Counted from the first letter of the stretch, positions 26,523 through 35,507 are shown. The stretch: 64,000 nt of DNA from Dyadobacter sp. CECT 9275 (GCF_907164905.1 NZ_CAJRAF010000002.1:3620001-3684000); one strand, 5' to 3'. Translations and numbers: made by a program. The notes: generated by a model from the letters alone, not told the origin.

Positions 26523-27458
26523 TTAATCTTCCCAGACAGCATAACCGAATCCGGCGGCACCGAATCCGTTCCCGTTGTACAAAAGGTATTTTTTTCCTTT
26601 ATGCTGATAGGTATATGCGTAGTCAATCATTTGATAATCAAAATCTTCCGGATTTTCAGATTTTGCAATACCCACCAGGTGATCTTTCCTTTCCCAGTTG
26701 GTACCGTCTATGGATTCTGCATATCCCAGGCGGTAGCTCTGGTTGCGGTCTGTACGGTAATCGCGGCTATGGCGGTACGAATAGAACATTTTATAGATGC
26801 CATCTTCCTTGAAAACGCTTGGACGACCCACTGCATGAAGGAAATCGTCAAAATCCAGGGTGGGAATGTCACTGATTTCCCAGTGAATGCCATCCTTTGA
26901 AACAGCAGATTGCGCCCGGTAGTAGGGCTCCGGATAACCGTGTATGTATTCACATTTATGGCCTGAGATATACCACATGCGCCAGGTTCCATCGTCCTCA
27001 ATCATCACTGAAGGCTGAGCCGCCCAGATCGGGTTCTGAATACTGCGGTCCATGATAGGGCCCCGGAACATTTTCGTGAAAGTAAGGCCGCCATCGTGGC
27101 TTACGGAAAGCCCCATAGAAAGCCGGTACGAATTCCAGGTACGGTTCCAGCCGGTATAATACAGCCAGATATCCCCGTTTGGCCGGTTTACGAACCAGGC
27201 CGGCATCGCTCCGGTTTCATCATATTCACCCGGGCCTCCCAGTTCAAGAACAGGCTTGTCGTGGATATAAAGGATCTTTTTCGGATCGTCGTAATCAACG
27301 TCAATAAAGGTTGGGCGAGACTGGCCGCTGTCATCCCGGGACGAAAAATAAACCCTTAGAAAGTCATCATGTTTGTAGGCAAAGGGAACCTGAGCGTGTG
27401 TCCGGCTATGCGGCAAGCTGCCATCCGGTTTATATATAACTCCTTGTTTGATCCACAT
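26523..27458 (-). CDS. Five-bladed beta-propeller glycosidase-like protein (GH43/GH130-type)
   Basis: 311 residues. Repeating blade motifs, such as YRLSMGLSVSHDGGLTF, NPIWAAQPSVMIEDDGTWRM and GRPSVFKEDGIYKMFYSYR, are typical of GH43/GH32/GH130 beta-propellers. There is no signal peptide, so it is probably cytoplasmic. Such cytoplasmic members in glycan clusters can be phosphorylases or hydrolases; the catalytic residues could not be assigned with certainty. It is the first gene of the leftward block up to the GT2 at 23871. Confidence 0.78.
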   Translation of the reverse strand: MWIKQGVIYKPDGSLPHSRTHAQVPFAYKHDDFLRVYFSSRDDSGQSRPTFIDVDYDDPKKILYIHDKPVLELGGPGEYDETGAMPAWFVNRPNGDIWLYYTGWNRTWNSYRLSMGLSVSHDGGLTFTKMFRGPIMDRSIQNPIWAAQPSVMIEDDGTWRMWYISGHKCEYIHGYPEPYYRAQSAVSKDGIHWEISDIPTLDFDDFLHAVGRPSVFKEDGIYKMFYSYRHSRDYRTDRNQSYRLGYAESIDGTNWERKDHLVGIAKSENPEDFDYQMIDYAYTYQHKGKKYLLYNGNGFGAAGFGYAVWED

Positions 27459-27500
27459 TTTAGTAAGCGGTTGCAGTATGAAGTAGGCTATTAGAACTAC

Positions 27501-27884
27501 CTATCCATGCTTTAGATTAGAAAATTTGTCCGGGTTGTTAATCATGAATGAAAGTAATCTCCCTATAGTTTGAGATTGAGAATTCAGGTTTTCATAGAGT
27601 TCAGCAGTGATGTATTTGCATGCAAAAGAAAATTCCAGCCATACCTGCGTTTCACAATTTTCCATGTCCGCATCGGAAACCTTTGACACAAAATGGGCTG
27701 GATACCTCCTTTTACGATAAGCCTCTCCTATGCAGGCACAAACGGATCGGCTAGATCTGCGAATTTGATCTGTAAGTGAAAATCGTTCGGCTGCAGGAAA
27801 ATTTTTAGTTATTTCAAAAATGCTCATTGCTAATTCAAAACCGAACTTGTACGCCATCAGATCGCGAAAGTCATGTGATGCCAT
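27501..27884 (-). CDS. Four-helix bundle protein of the S23/IVP family
   Basis: 127 residues, all-helical. It shows the family's features DLMAYKFGFELAMSIFEIT, FSLTDQIRRSSRSVCACIGE and the YRKRR turn. S23 proteins are often encoded in 23S rRNA intervening sequences; related pentameric proteins (Avd) serve in diversity-generating retroelements. Here it is a free-standing gene among glycan genes with no reverse transcriptase nearby, so neither role applies directly. Function unknown. Confidence 0.88.
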   Translation of the reverse strand: MASHDFRDLMAYKFGFELAMSIFEITKNFPAAERFSLTDQIRRSSRSVCACIGEAYRKRRYPAHFVSKVSDADMENCETQVWLEFSFACKYITAELYENLNSQSQTIGRLLSFMINNPDKFSNLKHG

Positions 27885-27916
27885 TATCCTGATTTAGTGT
27901 GTACTGCCTACTTCTA

Positions 27917-28798
27917 CTAGTCCTCCGCCTTCTCCGCTCTCAGGCGCCAGTTATCTACGAAATCTTTTCCAGGAATGGGCAGGTCTATGTCAACTTCCGG
28001 AGCTTTTGCAGTAACGCGGTAGTCCATGACATAAAATGCATTTCCGAAAACATAATGAAGTTTGAAATTTTCAATATTAGCCGGAACGTCCTCCAGGGGT
28101 ACTTCGGCACGGAAAAGGGGATTGGCCTTCAGCAACGTAGCATAGGAAGGATGCTTTCTCAGCCAGGGCGCTACGCTTTCGTCGCCCACAACTACTTTTC
28201 CGCCGGGGCGTACCACACGGGTGAGTTCGTCGAAAGCTCTTTTTCTTTCCGAAAAGGTATTGATCCCGCCGAAATGGAAAACGGCATCGAAAGTATCATC
28301 AGGAAAAGGCAGATAAGAGCCATTTCCAAGGAAATAATGTACGTTGAGGTCTTCTGTCGAAAGTTTTTCCTGCGCCAGTTTCAACATATTCGGAGATAGG
28401 TCCGACAGCACCGCTGTTCCTCCCGGCCTGATTTTGTCCAGTATCAAAGCAGAGTCTTTACCTGTGCCTGCACCCACTTCCAGCGCCTTCATTCCCGGTT
28501 TCAGCTCCATAAGATCAATAAAAAACTTGCGGGTAGCCGCTTCGTCAGAATGGTTCAGCGTTTCAAATACCCAGGATACACCCTTGTCATACCTCAAAAA
28601 TGCCTGATCGTAAAGGTATTGCTCGCGAGCATCAGCCGGAAGTAATTCTTTAGGATATAGCATGTTAACAATGCCTGTATCTCCCACTTCATATAGGGTA
28701 CCGTCTTCACTGGTAAGTGTTTTGCCGTCTTCTGATATTTTTAAGGGGCCGCCGGTTAATGGGCATACCAACGCTTTAAGGAAATCCTGATGGGTCAT
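27917..28798 (-). CDS. Class I SAM-dependent methyltransferase with Trm112-like N-terminus
   Basis: 293 residues. The first 55 residues resemble a Trm112-type segment (FLKALVCPLTGGPLKIS). Motif I of the Rossmann methyltransferase is KALEVGAGTGKDSALI near residue 105, followed by an acidic SDLSPNML and FDAVFHFGGI. The substrate is unknown; small-molecule or quinone-type methylation is typical for this group. It has its own promoter (TTTG 28858-28861, TAATTTTG 28827-28834, 23-base spacing). Confidence 0.87.
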   Translation of the reverse strand: MTHQDFLKALVCPLTGGPLKISEDGKTLTSEDGTLYEVGDTGIVNMLYPKELLPADAREQYLYDQAFLRYDKGVSWVFETLNHSDEAATRKFFIDLMELKPGMKALEVGAGTGKDSALILDKIRPGGTAVLSDLSPNMLKLAQEKLSTEDLNVHYFLGNGSYLPFPDDTFDAVFHFGGINTFSERKRAFDELTRVVRPGGKVVVGDESVAPWLRKHPSYATLLKANPLFRAEVPLEDVPANIENFKLHYVFGNAFYVMDYRVTAKAPEVDIDLPIPGKDFVDNWRLRAEKAED

Positions 28799-28826
28799 TT
28801 GGTGTTTGCTTGTTTATGTATAGGGC

Positions 28827-28861
28827 CAAAATTACTTTTTTTTCTTATAAGTACTTTCAAA
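28827..28861 (-). promoter_or_regulatory. Promoter of the methyltransferase gene
   Basis: Minus strand TTTG (28858-28861), 23 bases, TAATTTTG (28827-28834). The start codon is about 28 bases downstream. Confidence 0.5.
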
Positions 28862-28917
28862 GTCTGGACGGTAATTAGCCAAAGGTTTATAAATGGCCGT
28901 GTGTAATTCTGTTTTGA

Positions 28918-28961
28918 TTGATAGCAAAGGCCGTTTATTTCCTTCGTACCTTTGCTATCAA
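28918..28961 (+). promoter_or_regulatory. Perfect inverted repeat over the -7 element of the amidohydrolase gene
   Basis: TTGATAGCAAAGG (28918-28930) and CCTTTGCTATCAA (28949-28961) are perfect reverse complements, 13 bp with an 18-base spacer. The -7 candidate TACCTTTG (28947-28954) overlaps the right arm. Likely an operator or an RNA structure at the 5' end of the transcript. Confidence 0.55.
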
Positions 28962-29007
28962 ACATTTTGATGTTACGCATTCAGCAATATACCATTCAGT
29001 AAAAGTC

Positions 29008-30201
29008 ATGTTTGATCTGCAACAAAAGATAAAGGCACTGGCCAGGGAACAGTCAGCAAAAGTGATCGCCACCAGACAGCACCTTCACAAAAACCCCGAA
29101 CTTTCATTTGAGGAATTTAAAACAGCAGGTTTCGTAGCCAGGGAATTACAGGCTATGGGGCTCAGTCCGCAGGAAGGCGTTGCCGGTACTGGTGTGGTAG
29201 CGCTGATCGAAGGAAAAAACCCGAAAAGCAGGATTGTCGGGTTAAGGGCGGATATGGATGCATTGCCAATCCATGAAGCCAATGACGTTCCCTACAAATC
29301 GATCAACCCGGGGGTTATGCACGCTTGCGGGCACGACGTCCACACTTCGTCGCTTTTGGGCACAGCCAATATTCTTCGCCAGCTGCGTGATGAATTTGAA
29401 GGGACGGTTAAGCTGGTTTTTCAGCCGGCAGAGGAAAAAGCACCCGGCGGAGCCTCACTAATGATAAAAGAAGGAGTACTGGAAAACCCGAAACCCGTGA
29501 GTATGGTAGGGCAGCATGTAGCACCGAATATTCCGGTTGGAAAAATAGGCTTTCGGGAAGGAATGTATATGGCCAGCACCGATGAACTTTACCTTACCGT
29601 AGTCGGCAAAGGAGGGCACGCCGCTGCACCGCACCAGCTGATAGACCCCGTACTGATGGCTTCACACATCATTGTCGCGTTACAGCAGATTGTCAGCAGA
29701 AACAGGAACCCGTCCAATCCGGCCGTTTTATCCTTTGGCAGGTTCATTGCTGATGGTGTTACCAATGTAATACCCAACGAGGTTACGATCCAGGGAACCT
29801 GGCGCTGCATGGATGAGGCCTGGCGCGAAGACGGCCTGAAGCGTATGAAAAAAATGGCTGAGCTGATAGCCGAATCCATGGGGGGCAGCTGTGTTTTTGA
29901 AATTGTGAAAGGGTACCCATTCCTGAAAAACCATCCCGAACTGACGCGCCGCATGCGGTCTTCGGCCACGGAATATATGGGCGCAGAAAATGTGATTGAC
30001 CTGGATCTCTGGATGGCAGGAGAAGACTTTGCTTTTTATTCCCAGGTGGTTGATTCCTGTTTTTACCGACTGGGTACCAGGAACGAAGCAAGGGGCATAG
30101 TATCCGGTGTACATACACCAACTTTTGATATAGACGAGGAAGCGCTGGAAATTTCTACCGGGCTAATGAGCTGGCTGGCTATTTCCGAGCTTAGCTTTTA
30201 G
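29008..30201 (+). CDS. M20-family amidohydrolase / metallopeptidase
   Basis: 397 residues from the ATG at 29008; the open frame extends upstream through the promoter, so the longer start is rejected. Metal-ligand motifs: MHACGHDVHTSSLLG and QPAEEKAPGG, then a dimerisation domain, then the C-terminal H in VHTPTF. This is the hippurate/indole-acetyl-amino-acid hydrolase group (ILR1-like, AbgB-like), which cleaves N-acyl amino acids. A GH3-type amido synthetase, the reverse type of reaction, lies 8 kb to the left, but no direct link is shown. Confidence 0.92.
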   Translation: MFDLQQKIKALAREQSAKVIATRQHLHKNPELSFEEFKTAGFVARELQAMGLSPQEGVAGTGVVALIEGKNPKSRIVGLRADMDALPIHEANDVPYKSINPGVMHACGHDVHTSSLLGTANILRQLRDEFEGTVKLVFQPAEEKAPGGASLMIKEGVLENPKPVSMVGQHVAPNIPVGKIGFREGMYMASTDELYLTVVGKGGHAAAPHQLIDPVLMASHIIVALQQIVSRNRNPSNPAVLSFGRFIADGVTNVIPNEVTIQGTWRCMDEAWREDGLKRMKKMAELIAESMGGSCVFEIVKGYPFLKNHPELTRRMRSSATEYMGAENVIDLDLWMAGEDFAFYSQVVDSCFYRLGTRNEARGIVSGVHTPTFDIDEEALEISTGLMSWLAISELSF

Positions 30202-30928
30202 GAATATAACGTTTAAAGAAGCTCCCGATCTTCAGACTGATAACACCCAGAATAGCTTCTTTAAAAATCCCTGGGGACATTTTGGAAGCGCCACGCGTGC
30301 GGTCGGTGAAGATAATGGGTACTTCAACGATCTTGAACCCATATTTCCAGGAATTGAATTTCATCTCGATCTGGAAGGCATAACCAATAAAACGGATGTT
30401 GTCCAGATCGATCGTTTTTAATACTCTGGCAGTGTAACAGATGAATCCCGCGGTAGGGTCCATGATTTGCATGCCGGTGACCATACGCACGTAATAACCA
30501 GCAAAATAGGACATCAATACACGGTTAATAGGCCAGTTCACCACATTGACACCGGTGATATACCTGGACCCTATAGCCAGGTCGTGGCCTTCGGCGGCGC
30601 ATGCATGATGCAACCTGATCAGGTCTTCCGGAGGATGGGAGAAGTCCGCATCCATTTCAAAGATATATTCATAACCTTTTTCCAGAGCCCATTTAAAGCC
30701 GTGAATGTAGGCGGTTCCAAGGCCCAGCTTACCTTTTCTTTCTACCAGGTGGAGCGCCCCCGAGAACTCCGGCATCAGATTCCTCACCACATTTGCCGTA
30801 CCGTCAGGAGATCCGTCATCAATAATCAACACGTGGAAAGGATGCGTTAAACTAAAAACTTTTCTGATGATGGCATCAATATTCTCAATTTCGTTGTAGG
30901 TAGGAATTACTACAATACTTTTGCTCAC
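30191..30928 (-). CDS. Polyprenol monophosphomannose synthase-like GT2
   Basis: 245 residues. Dolichyl-phosphate mannose synthase pattern: IVVIPTYNEIENID, then the DXD-type EMDADFSHPPEDL near residue 95, and GSRYITGVNVVNWP. The enzyme moves mannose from GDP-mannose to polyprenyl phosphate for use by GT-C mannosyltransferases. Its 3' end overlaps the convergent amidohydrolase gene by 11 bases. Confidence 0.92.
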   Translation of the reverse strand: MSKSIVVIPTYNEIENIDAIIRKVFSLTHPFHVLIIDDGSPDGTANVVRNLMPEFSGALHLVERKGKLGLGTAYIHGFKWALEKGYEYIFEMDADFSHPPEDLIRLHHACAAEGHDLAIGSRYITGVNVVNWPINRVLMSYFAGYYVRMVTGMQIMDPTAGFICYTARVLKTIDLDNIRFIGYAFQIEMKFNSWKYGFKIVEVPIIFTDRTRGASKMSPGIFKEAILGVISLKIGSFFKRYIPKS

Positions 30929-30967
30929 GGGTGATCTGATTTAGGGTTGAGTAAGAAAAGGTGCCGG

Positions 30968-31351
30968 TCAGAGTTTAATGTTATTTATTTTTTCTCGTTT
31001 TTCCAGATTCTTATTGACCTCCTGGTAAATCTGTTTCATCTGCTGAGGATGACTGACATAATAGGTATAGCTGCTATTATATACCGTGGTATCTACTTTA
31101 TGTTTTTTCCAAATGTCTGTTTTCAGTTTATCAAAAACAATAATGGAAGAGTCCGTAGATTTTAACTGAAGCCGGGTTACCCTGGACTCAGCAATATGAA
31201 TATCAGCAAGTATCAGCGCCATTTTTTCCGGAGACAGCGTACCTTCCGGGGCTGTATCTTCCTGAGAACAAGCGGATAGTACAAGTAGTAGTAAGCCCAA
31301 AAAAACTAAAATAGGCGATATATTATTCGCTTTCCGGTGACTAACTCTCAA
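30968..31351 (-). CDS. DUF4296 lipoprotein
   Basis: 127 residues if translation begins at the TTG at 31349-31351. No ATG lies between the lipobox region and the divergent DUF58 gene, and the longer frame would run through that gene. The lipobox is VLSAC, followed by the DUF4296 core: LSPEKMALILADIHIAESRV and FDKLKTDIWKKHKVD. A Bacteroidota-specific family of unknown function; the exact start is uncertain. Confidence 0.75.
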   Translation of the reverse strand: MRVSHRKANNISPILVFLGLLLLVLSACSQEDTAPEGTLSPEKMALILADIHIAESRVTRLQLKSTDSSIIVFDKLKTDIWKKHKVDTTVYNSSYTYYVSHPQQMKQIYQEVNKNLEKREKINNIKL

Positions 31352-31411
31352 AATGGCTATCTTTGTTAATGTCAATGATGTCACAAAGGTGGTAATTTTT
31401 TCGCAAAACGT

Positions 31412-32302
31412 ATGTTTGAACAGTTTTTGGGAAAGTTGCGGAAGTATGAAATCCGGATGAGAAAAGCCGTTACCAGCGAACGTCACGGAAATTTTCATTC
31501 TGTCTTTAAAGGTTCGGGTCTGGAGTTTGATGAATTGCGACCTTATCAGTATGGCGACGACGTGCGGGCTATTGACTGGAATACTTCGGCCAAAGGACAT
31601 GGAACTTTCATCAAGATTTTTAAAGAGGATAAGGAACAGACCGCTTTCTTCATGCTGGATGTCAGTGCTTCACAGAAGGTAGGAGAGGCAGGGATGCTCA
31701 AAATAGATATAGCCAAGGAAATCTGTGGCGTACTTACCTTGTCGGCCATTCAGGAAGCAACCAGGGTTGGCCTGTTGTGTTTTTCTGACCGTAATGAACG
31801 CTACATCAGGCCGTCTGATGGGATGAAACATGGCTATGGCGTGTTGTCCGAGCTTTTCAAACTTATTCCTGCTTCGGGGCGGACCAACATTTCCGAAGGC
31901 ATTTTAATCGCCCTGAACGTCCTGAAAAGACGCAGCCTGATATTTCTGATATCGGATTTCATCGATGACCATTATCAGCATAACCTGAAAGCACTAGCGC
32001 TGAAACACGACCTGATCGTGATACATCTGTATGACCCCCGCGAGACCAGTTTGCCCAGCCTCGGCATTATCCCCTTGTATGACGCCGAAAGCCAGAAAAC
32101 GGTTTGGGTCAATACTTCATCCAGGCAGTACAGGGAAGAGATGGTGAACCGTTTTAAAAAGAGAAGCACCGATCTCCAGCGCCTGTGCCATCAGAACAGG
32201 GCCGATTACATTTCCATTAATACCCAGGAGGATTATGTTCCTGCACTGATACATTTGTTTAAGATAAGACGTTACACCAAAGGCTCCACCGCTGTTTCAT
32301 GA
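31412..32302 (+). CDS. DUF58 domain protein (Bat/MoxR-type operon)
   Basis: 296 residues. The DUF58 signature FDELRPYQYGDDVRAIDWN is followed by a VWA-like part (FFMLDVSASQ). In Bacteroidota such proteins follow a MoxR AAA ATPase and precede BatA/BatD-type VWA proteins, forming an envelope-stress or metal-protein maturation system. MoxR is not adjacent here. The next gene begins 16 bases after the stop. Confidence 0.9.
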   Translation: MFEQFLGKLRKYEIRMRKAVTSERHGNFHSVFKGSGLEFDELRPYQYGDDVRAIDWNTSAKGHGTFIKIFKEDKEQTAFFMLDVSASQKVGEAGMLKIDIAKEICGVLTLSAIQEATRVGLLCFSDRNERYIRPSDGMKHGYGVLSELFKLIPASGRTNISEGILIALNVLKRRSLIFLISDFIDDHYQHNLKALALKHDLIVIHLYDPRETSLPSLGIIPLYDAESQKTVWVNTSSRQYREEMVNRFKKRSTDLQRLCHQNRADYISINTQEDYVPALIHLFKIRRYTKGSTAVS

Positions 32303-32318
32303 AATACTATCAGAGGAA

Positions 32319-33287
32319 ATGGGCAAATTAAAACTTGCTGAAGAAGTATCAGGCATTGATCCGTTGTACCCTTCGGGATATTTGCAAAGGATTCTCTACT
32401 TATGCAGCGTTCTTTTGGGGCTGACAATTGCGGCCTGTCAGGGGCAAAATTCGCTTCCTCAGGGTAGGTTTTTGTCTGACAGTATTGACGTCGGTAAGCC
32501 CGTTTTTTATGCTTTGAGCTTCCGTCATTCTCAGGAAAAAGAAGTTTTCTTTCCGGATACTACTTATAATTTTGCCCCGTTCGAAGTTTTATCTCAAAAA
32601 ATATTTACCTCATCCACAGATGAAAAAGGGATGCTGGACAGCGCTATTTACCAGCTCATAAGTTTTGATGTAGCTGCGGCGCAGGTTTTACAGGTACCCG
32701 TCTTTGTTTTTGAAAAGAGAGATTGTACGGCTGTATTATCAGCACCCGATACCGTTTTTCTCAAAAAGGAGGACCTGAATATATTGGAGAGCCAAAAAGC
32801 GCTGACACCGGATACGGTATTACTGCCACTGAACCGGGAGTTCAATTTTTCCAAACTCATTGGTACACTTGCTATGATAATCGGCATTGGAGGGAGTATT
32901 TACTGGGTATTCGGAAATGACATATCCAAGCAATGGCGGCTCATAAAGCTGCAGAGGCGGCATCTGGAGTATCTCCGGTCTTTCAACAGGCTTCTGAGAA
33001 ATGCCAGGGATAAGGGAAGCATCAAAGACGCTGAAAAGGCGATCATCGTGTGGAAGAACTATCTGGAACGACTGGAAAAAAAACCATTTGCCACCTACAC
33101 AACGCGTGAAATAATGGATAATATGCCGGATGAAAATCTGGCGGAGGCGCTCAAAAACATGGACGGGATGATTTACGGGCAGGCCAGATCAAAAAAGATG
33201 GATGCTTCCCTTGAAGTTCTTAAGGCAGGGGCAACCAAAATTTACAGAAACAGGCGCCGTCAGATTCTGGACCGTCAGGAATCTTAG
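32319..33287 (+). CDS. Membrane-anchored protein of the Bat operon (BatD/DUF4381-like)
   Basis: 322 residues. An N-terminal hydrophobic stretch with a lipobox-like IAAC (residues near 36-39), a periplasmic beta-rich part, a transmembrane segment near 186-205 (LAMIIGIGGSIYWVF), and a basic cytoplasmic tail. This layout is seen in the BatD-type partners of VWA proteins. Sequence similarity alone did not give a firm family. It lies between the DUF58 gene and the VWA gene, each with short spacing. Confidence 0.75.
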   Translation: MGKLKLAEEVSGIDPLYPSGYLQRILYLCSVLLGLTIAACQGQNSLPQGRFLSDSIDVGKPVFYALSFRHSQEKEVFFPDTTYNFAPFEVLSQKIFTSSTDEKGMLDSAIYQLISFDVAAAQVLQVPVFVFEKRDCTAVLSAPDTVFLKKEDLNILESQKALTPDTVLLPLNREFNFSKLIGTLAMIIGIGGSIYWVFGNDISKQWRLIKLQRRHLEYLRSFNRLLRNARDKGSIKDAEKAIIVWKNYLERLEKKPFATYTTREIMDNMPDENLAEALKNMDGMIYGQARSKKMDASLEVLKAGATKIYRNRRRQILDRQES

Positions 33288-33301
33288 CAGAGGGAATTGA
33301 T

Positions 33302-34321
33302 ATGGAACAATGGTTTTCGTTGGAATGGTTTGGATATAGCGCCTTCAGCTCTTATCAATGGGCATACCCTTACTTTTTGTACGGTATTCCGGTTGTTCCG
33401 CTGTTGTTCTGGCTCAGGAATGCCTTACACCGAAAGCAGAAACAACGATTGGTTATTACCCATCATCCGGTACGCGGCCCGCTGGAATGGCTTGTGTTGT
33501 TGCGGTTTGTTCAGCCTGTTTTGGTGGGTTTGGGTATTATATTCATGCTGGTGGCACTGGCCAGGCCGCAGGTAATTTCGGAAAGGACCGATCGCTACTC
33601 CGAAGGTATTGATATCATGCTGCTCATGGATATTTCCGATTCCATGACCGAGAAGGACTTGAGTCCTAACCGGCTTACAGCTGCCAAAAACGTGGCACGG
33701 GATTTCATAAAGGGCAGGTTACAGGATCGTATCGGACTGATCATTTTTGCTGGAGAAGCCGTTTCACTATGCCCTCTTACGACGGACTACGAACTCTTGT
33801 ATGGTTTCCTGGACGAAATTGAACCCAATATGATCCCTACTGCCGGAACGGCAATAGGAAGCGCTCTTGCCGTAGCCGTGAACAGAATGCGGGAAACAAA
33901 AGGAGAAAGTAAGGTTGCGATCCTGATCAGTGACGGAGATAATACTTCTGGAAGCCTTGGCCCGGGCACGGCCGCACAACTTGCAAAAGCCTTTGGAATA
34001 AAAATCTATACCATATCTGTCGGTGTTGCCAAAAAGTCGGGAAATACGGATTCAACCATGGTCTCAAATGCGATGGTCGACGAGAGTGAACTGCAGAAAA
34101 TTGCGGGGATAGGAGAAGGCAAATACTTCAGGGCTACGGACAATAAAGCGCTGGGTAACGTTTTTCAGCAGATTGACCAGCTGGAAAAAATAAAATCCAA
34201 AGACGTTGTTTCGCGGGATGTGAAGGATTTTTATCGGGTATACCTGTACTGGGCCGTCCTGTTTTTTTTGCTTGCCATCGGCACAAAAAGTACTTTTATG
34301 GCCAATATTCTAGAAGATTAA
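33302..34321 (+). CDS. VWA-domain membrane protein (BatA-like)
   Basis: 339 residues. Two membrane segments near the N-terminus (about 23-40 and 66-86), a VWA domain with a complete MIDAS site, D110-x-S112-x-S114 in LLMDISDSM, a Thr in PTAGTAIGS and an Asp in LISDGDNT, and a C-terminal membrane helix. It binds partners through a metal ion. Third gene of the DUF58 operon; rnhB follows after 1 base. Confidence 0.93.
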   Translation: MEQWFSLEWFGYSAFSSYQWAYPYFLYGIPVVPLLFWLRNALHRKQKQRLVITHHPVRGPLEWLVLLRFVQPVLVGLGIIFMLVALARPQVISERTDRYSEGIDIMLLMDISDSMTEKDLSPNRLTAAKNVARDFIKGRLQDRIGLIIFAGEAVSLCPLTTDYELLYGFLDEIEPNMIPTAGTAIGSALAVAVNRMRETKGESKVAILISDGDNTSGSLGPGTAAQLAKAFGIKIYTISVGVAKKSGNTDSTMVSNAMVDESELQKIAGIGEGKYFRATDNKALGNVFQQIDQLEKIKSKDVVSRDVKDFYRVYLYWAVLFFLLAIGTKSTFMANILED

Positions 34322-34322
34322 A

Positions 34323-34922
34323 ATGCTTAAATCTTTTTATAATCATAAAGTAATGGAAGCCGGGCTCGACGAGGTCGGAAGGGGTTGCCTGGCGGGGCCC
34401 GTTGTTGCGGCTGCTGTTATCCTGCCGAGGGATTATAGACATGCCTACCTTACAGACAGCAAGCAGCTCTCCAAAATGCAGCGTCTTGAGCTGGAAAAGG
34501 AAATTATGAAAGAAGCCATTGCGTGGGCAATCGGCGAAGTCGATAATATTGAAATAGATAAGGTGAATATTTTAAAGGCCAGTTTTCTGGCCATGCACCG
34601 GGCGGTTGACCTGCTGCATACCAAGCCCGAACACCTACTGGTGGATGGGAACCGGTTTACGCCTTATCCTATGATTCCGCATACCTGTATCATAAAAGGG
34701 GATACAGAATATCTTTCCATTGCGGCGGCATCGGTGCTGGCAAAAAACCACCGCGACGAACTGATGAATCAGCTGTCAGCCCAGTTTCCCCATTATGGCT
34801 GGCACAGCAATGTCGGGTATCCCACAATCGAACATAGGAGGGCCATCAGTATTTACGGGCCGACTTCCTATCACCGAATGACCTTTAAGCTGCTCAAAGT
34901 GCCGGAAGAAAACAAGGACTAG
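34323..34922 (+). CDS. rnhB: Ribonuclease HII
   Basis: 199 residues. It removes RNA from RNA-DNA hybrids and single ribonucleotides from DNA. Acidic active site: D16 and E17 in AGLDEVGRGCLAGP, a further D in LLVDGN and DTEYLS. It is the last gene of the DUF58/VWA transcript, and its stop overlaps the stop of the convergent DUF2480 gene (CTAG, 4 bases). Confidence 0.96.
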   Translation: MLKSFYNHKVMEAGLDEVGRGCLAGPVVAAAVILPRDYRHAYLTDSKQLSKMQRLELEKEIMKEAIAWAIGEVDNIEIDKVNILKASFLAMHRAVDLLHTKPEHLLVDGNRFTPYPMIPHTCIIKGDTEYLSIAAASVLAKNHRDELMNQLSAQFPHYGWHSNVGYPTIEHRRAISIYGPTSYHRMTFKLLKVPEENKD

Positions 34923-35434
34923 GCTTTGGGTTTTTTATAAACGGGAACGGTGCTGCACGGCTCACCAAACATCAGGCTTTGCACAACGGGTTTCAGCAGC
35001 TTGCTGATTTCCATATACGCCGAGACAGGTACCTCCACCTTGCTGCACCCCTTCACTACCACTCTTTTCCCGGCATATTCCTGCGGATCCAAAGCCCGGA
35101 TCGCTCTGGAAAATAACTGTGCTTCCAGCGTTTCAAGAGAACCATAAACGATCTCATTTGCATAAGGCTCCAAGTGCGTAGCCAGCAGCATGTAGGCCCA
35201 GGTAGGTACAATGGCATCTTCGGAGCAGAGCACGGCAATGTTTTTTCCCTGGTACTGCGTCCAATCATGGGTTTTGAGGAAGTCGCGAAAGTCTTTCTCC
35301 TTGAGTATCAGACCCTGAAACAAATTATTTTTTATATCATAAATGATTCTTTCTCCCGGATGGTACAGGTCTTCAAGGTCCAGTGATACAATGCCACTGT
35401 TCGCTACGCGGTTGACAATTTCTTCGGTTTCCAT
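34919..35434 (-). CDS. DUF2480 family protein
   Basis: 171 residues, a soluble Bacteroidota-specific family of unknown function. Recognisable segments are NRVANSGIVSLDLEDLYHPG, AVLCSEDAIVPTWAYMLLAT and VVVKGCSKVEVPVSAY. The CSEDAIVP cysteine and the KGCS cysteine are conserved features that could be functional. It is convergent with rnhB with a 4-base overlap. Confidence 0.88.
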   Translation of the reverse strand: METEEIVNRVANSGIVSLDLEDLYHPGERIIYDIKNNLFQGLILKEKDFRDFLKTHDWTQYQGKNIAVLCSEDAIVPTWAYMLLATHLEPYANEIVYGSLETLEAQLFSRAIRALDPQEYAGKRVVVKGCSKVEVPVSAYMEISKLLKPVVQSLMFGEPCSTVPVYKKPKA

Positions 35435-35507
35435 ATTGATACTTTAATCCTTGTGGTTAACACAGAAATGGAAAAGATTGTTTGATACCACTCAATAAAA
35501 CGTAAAA

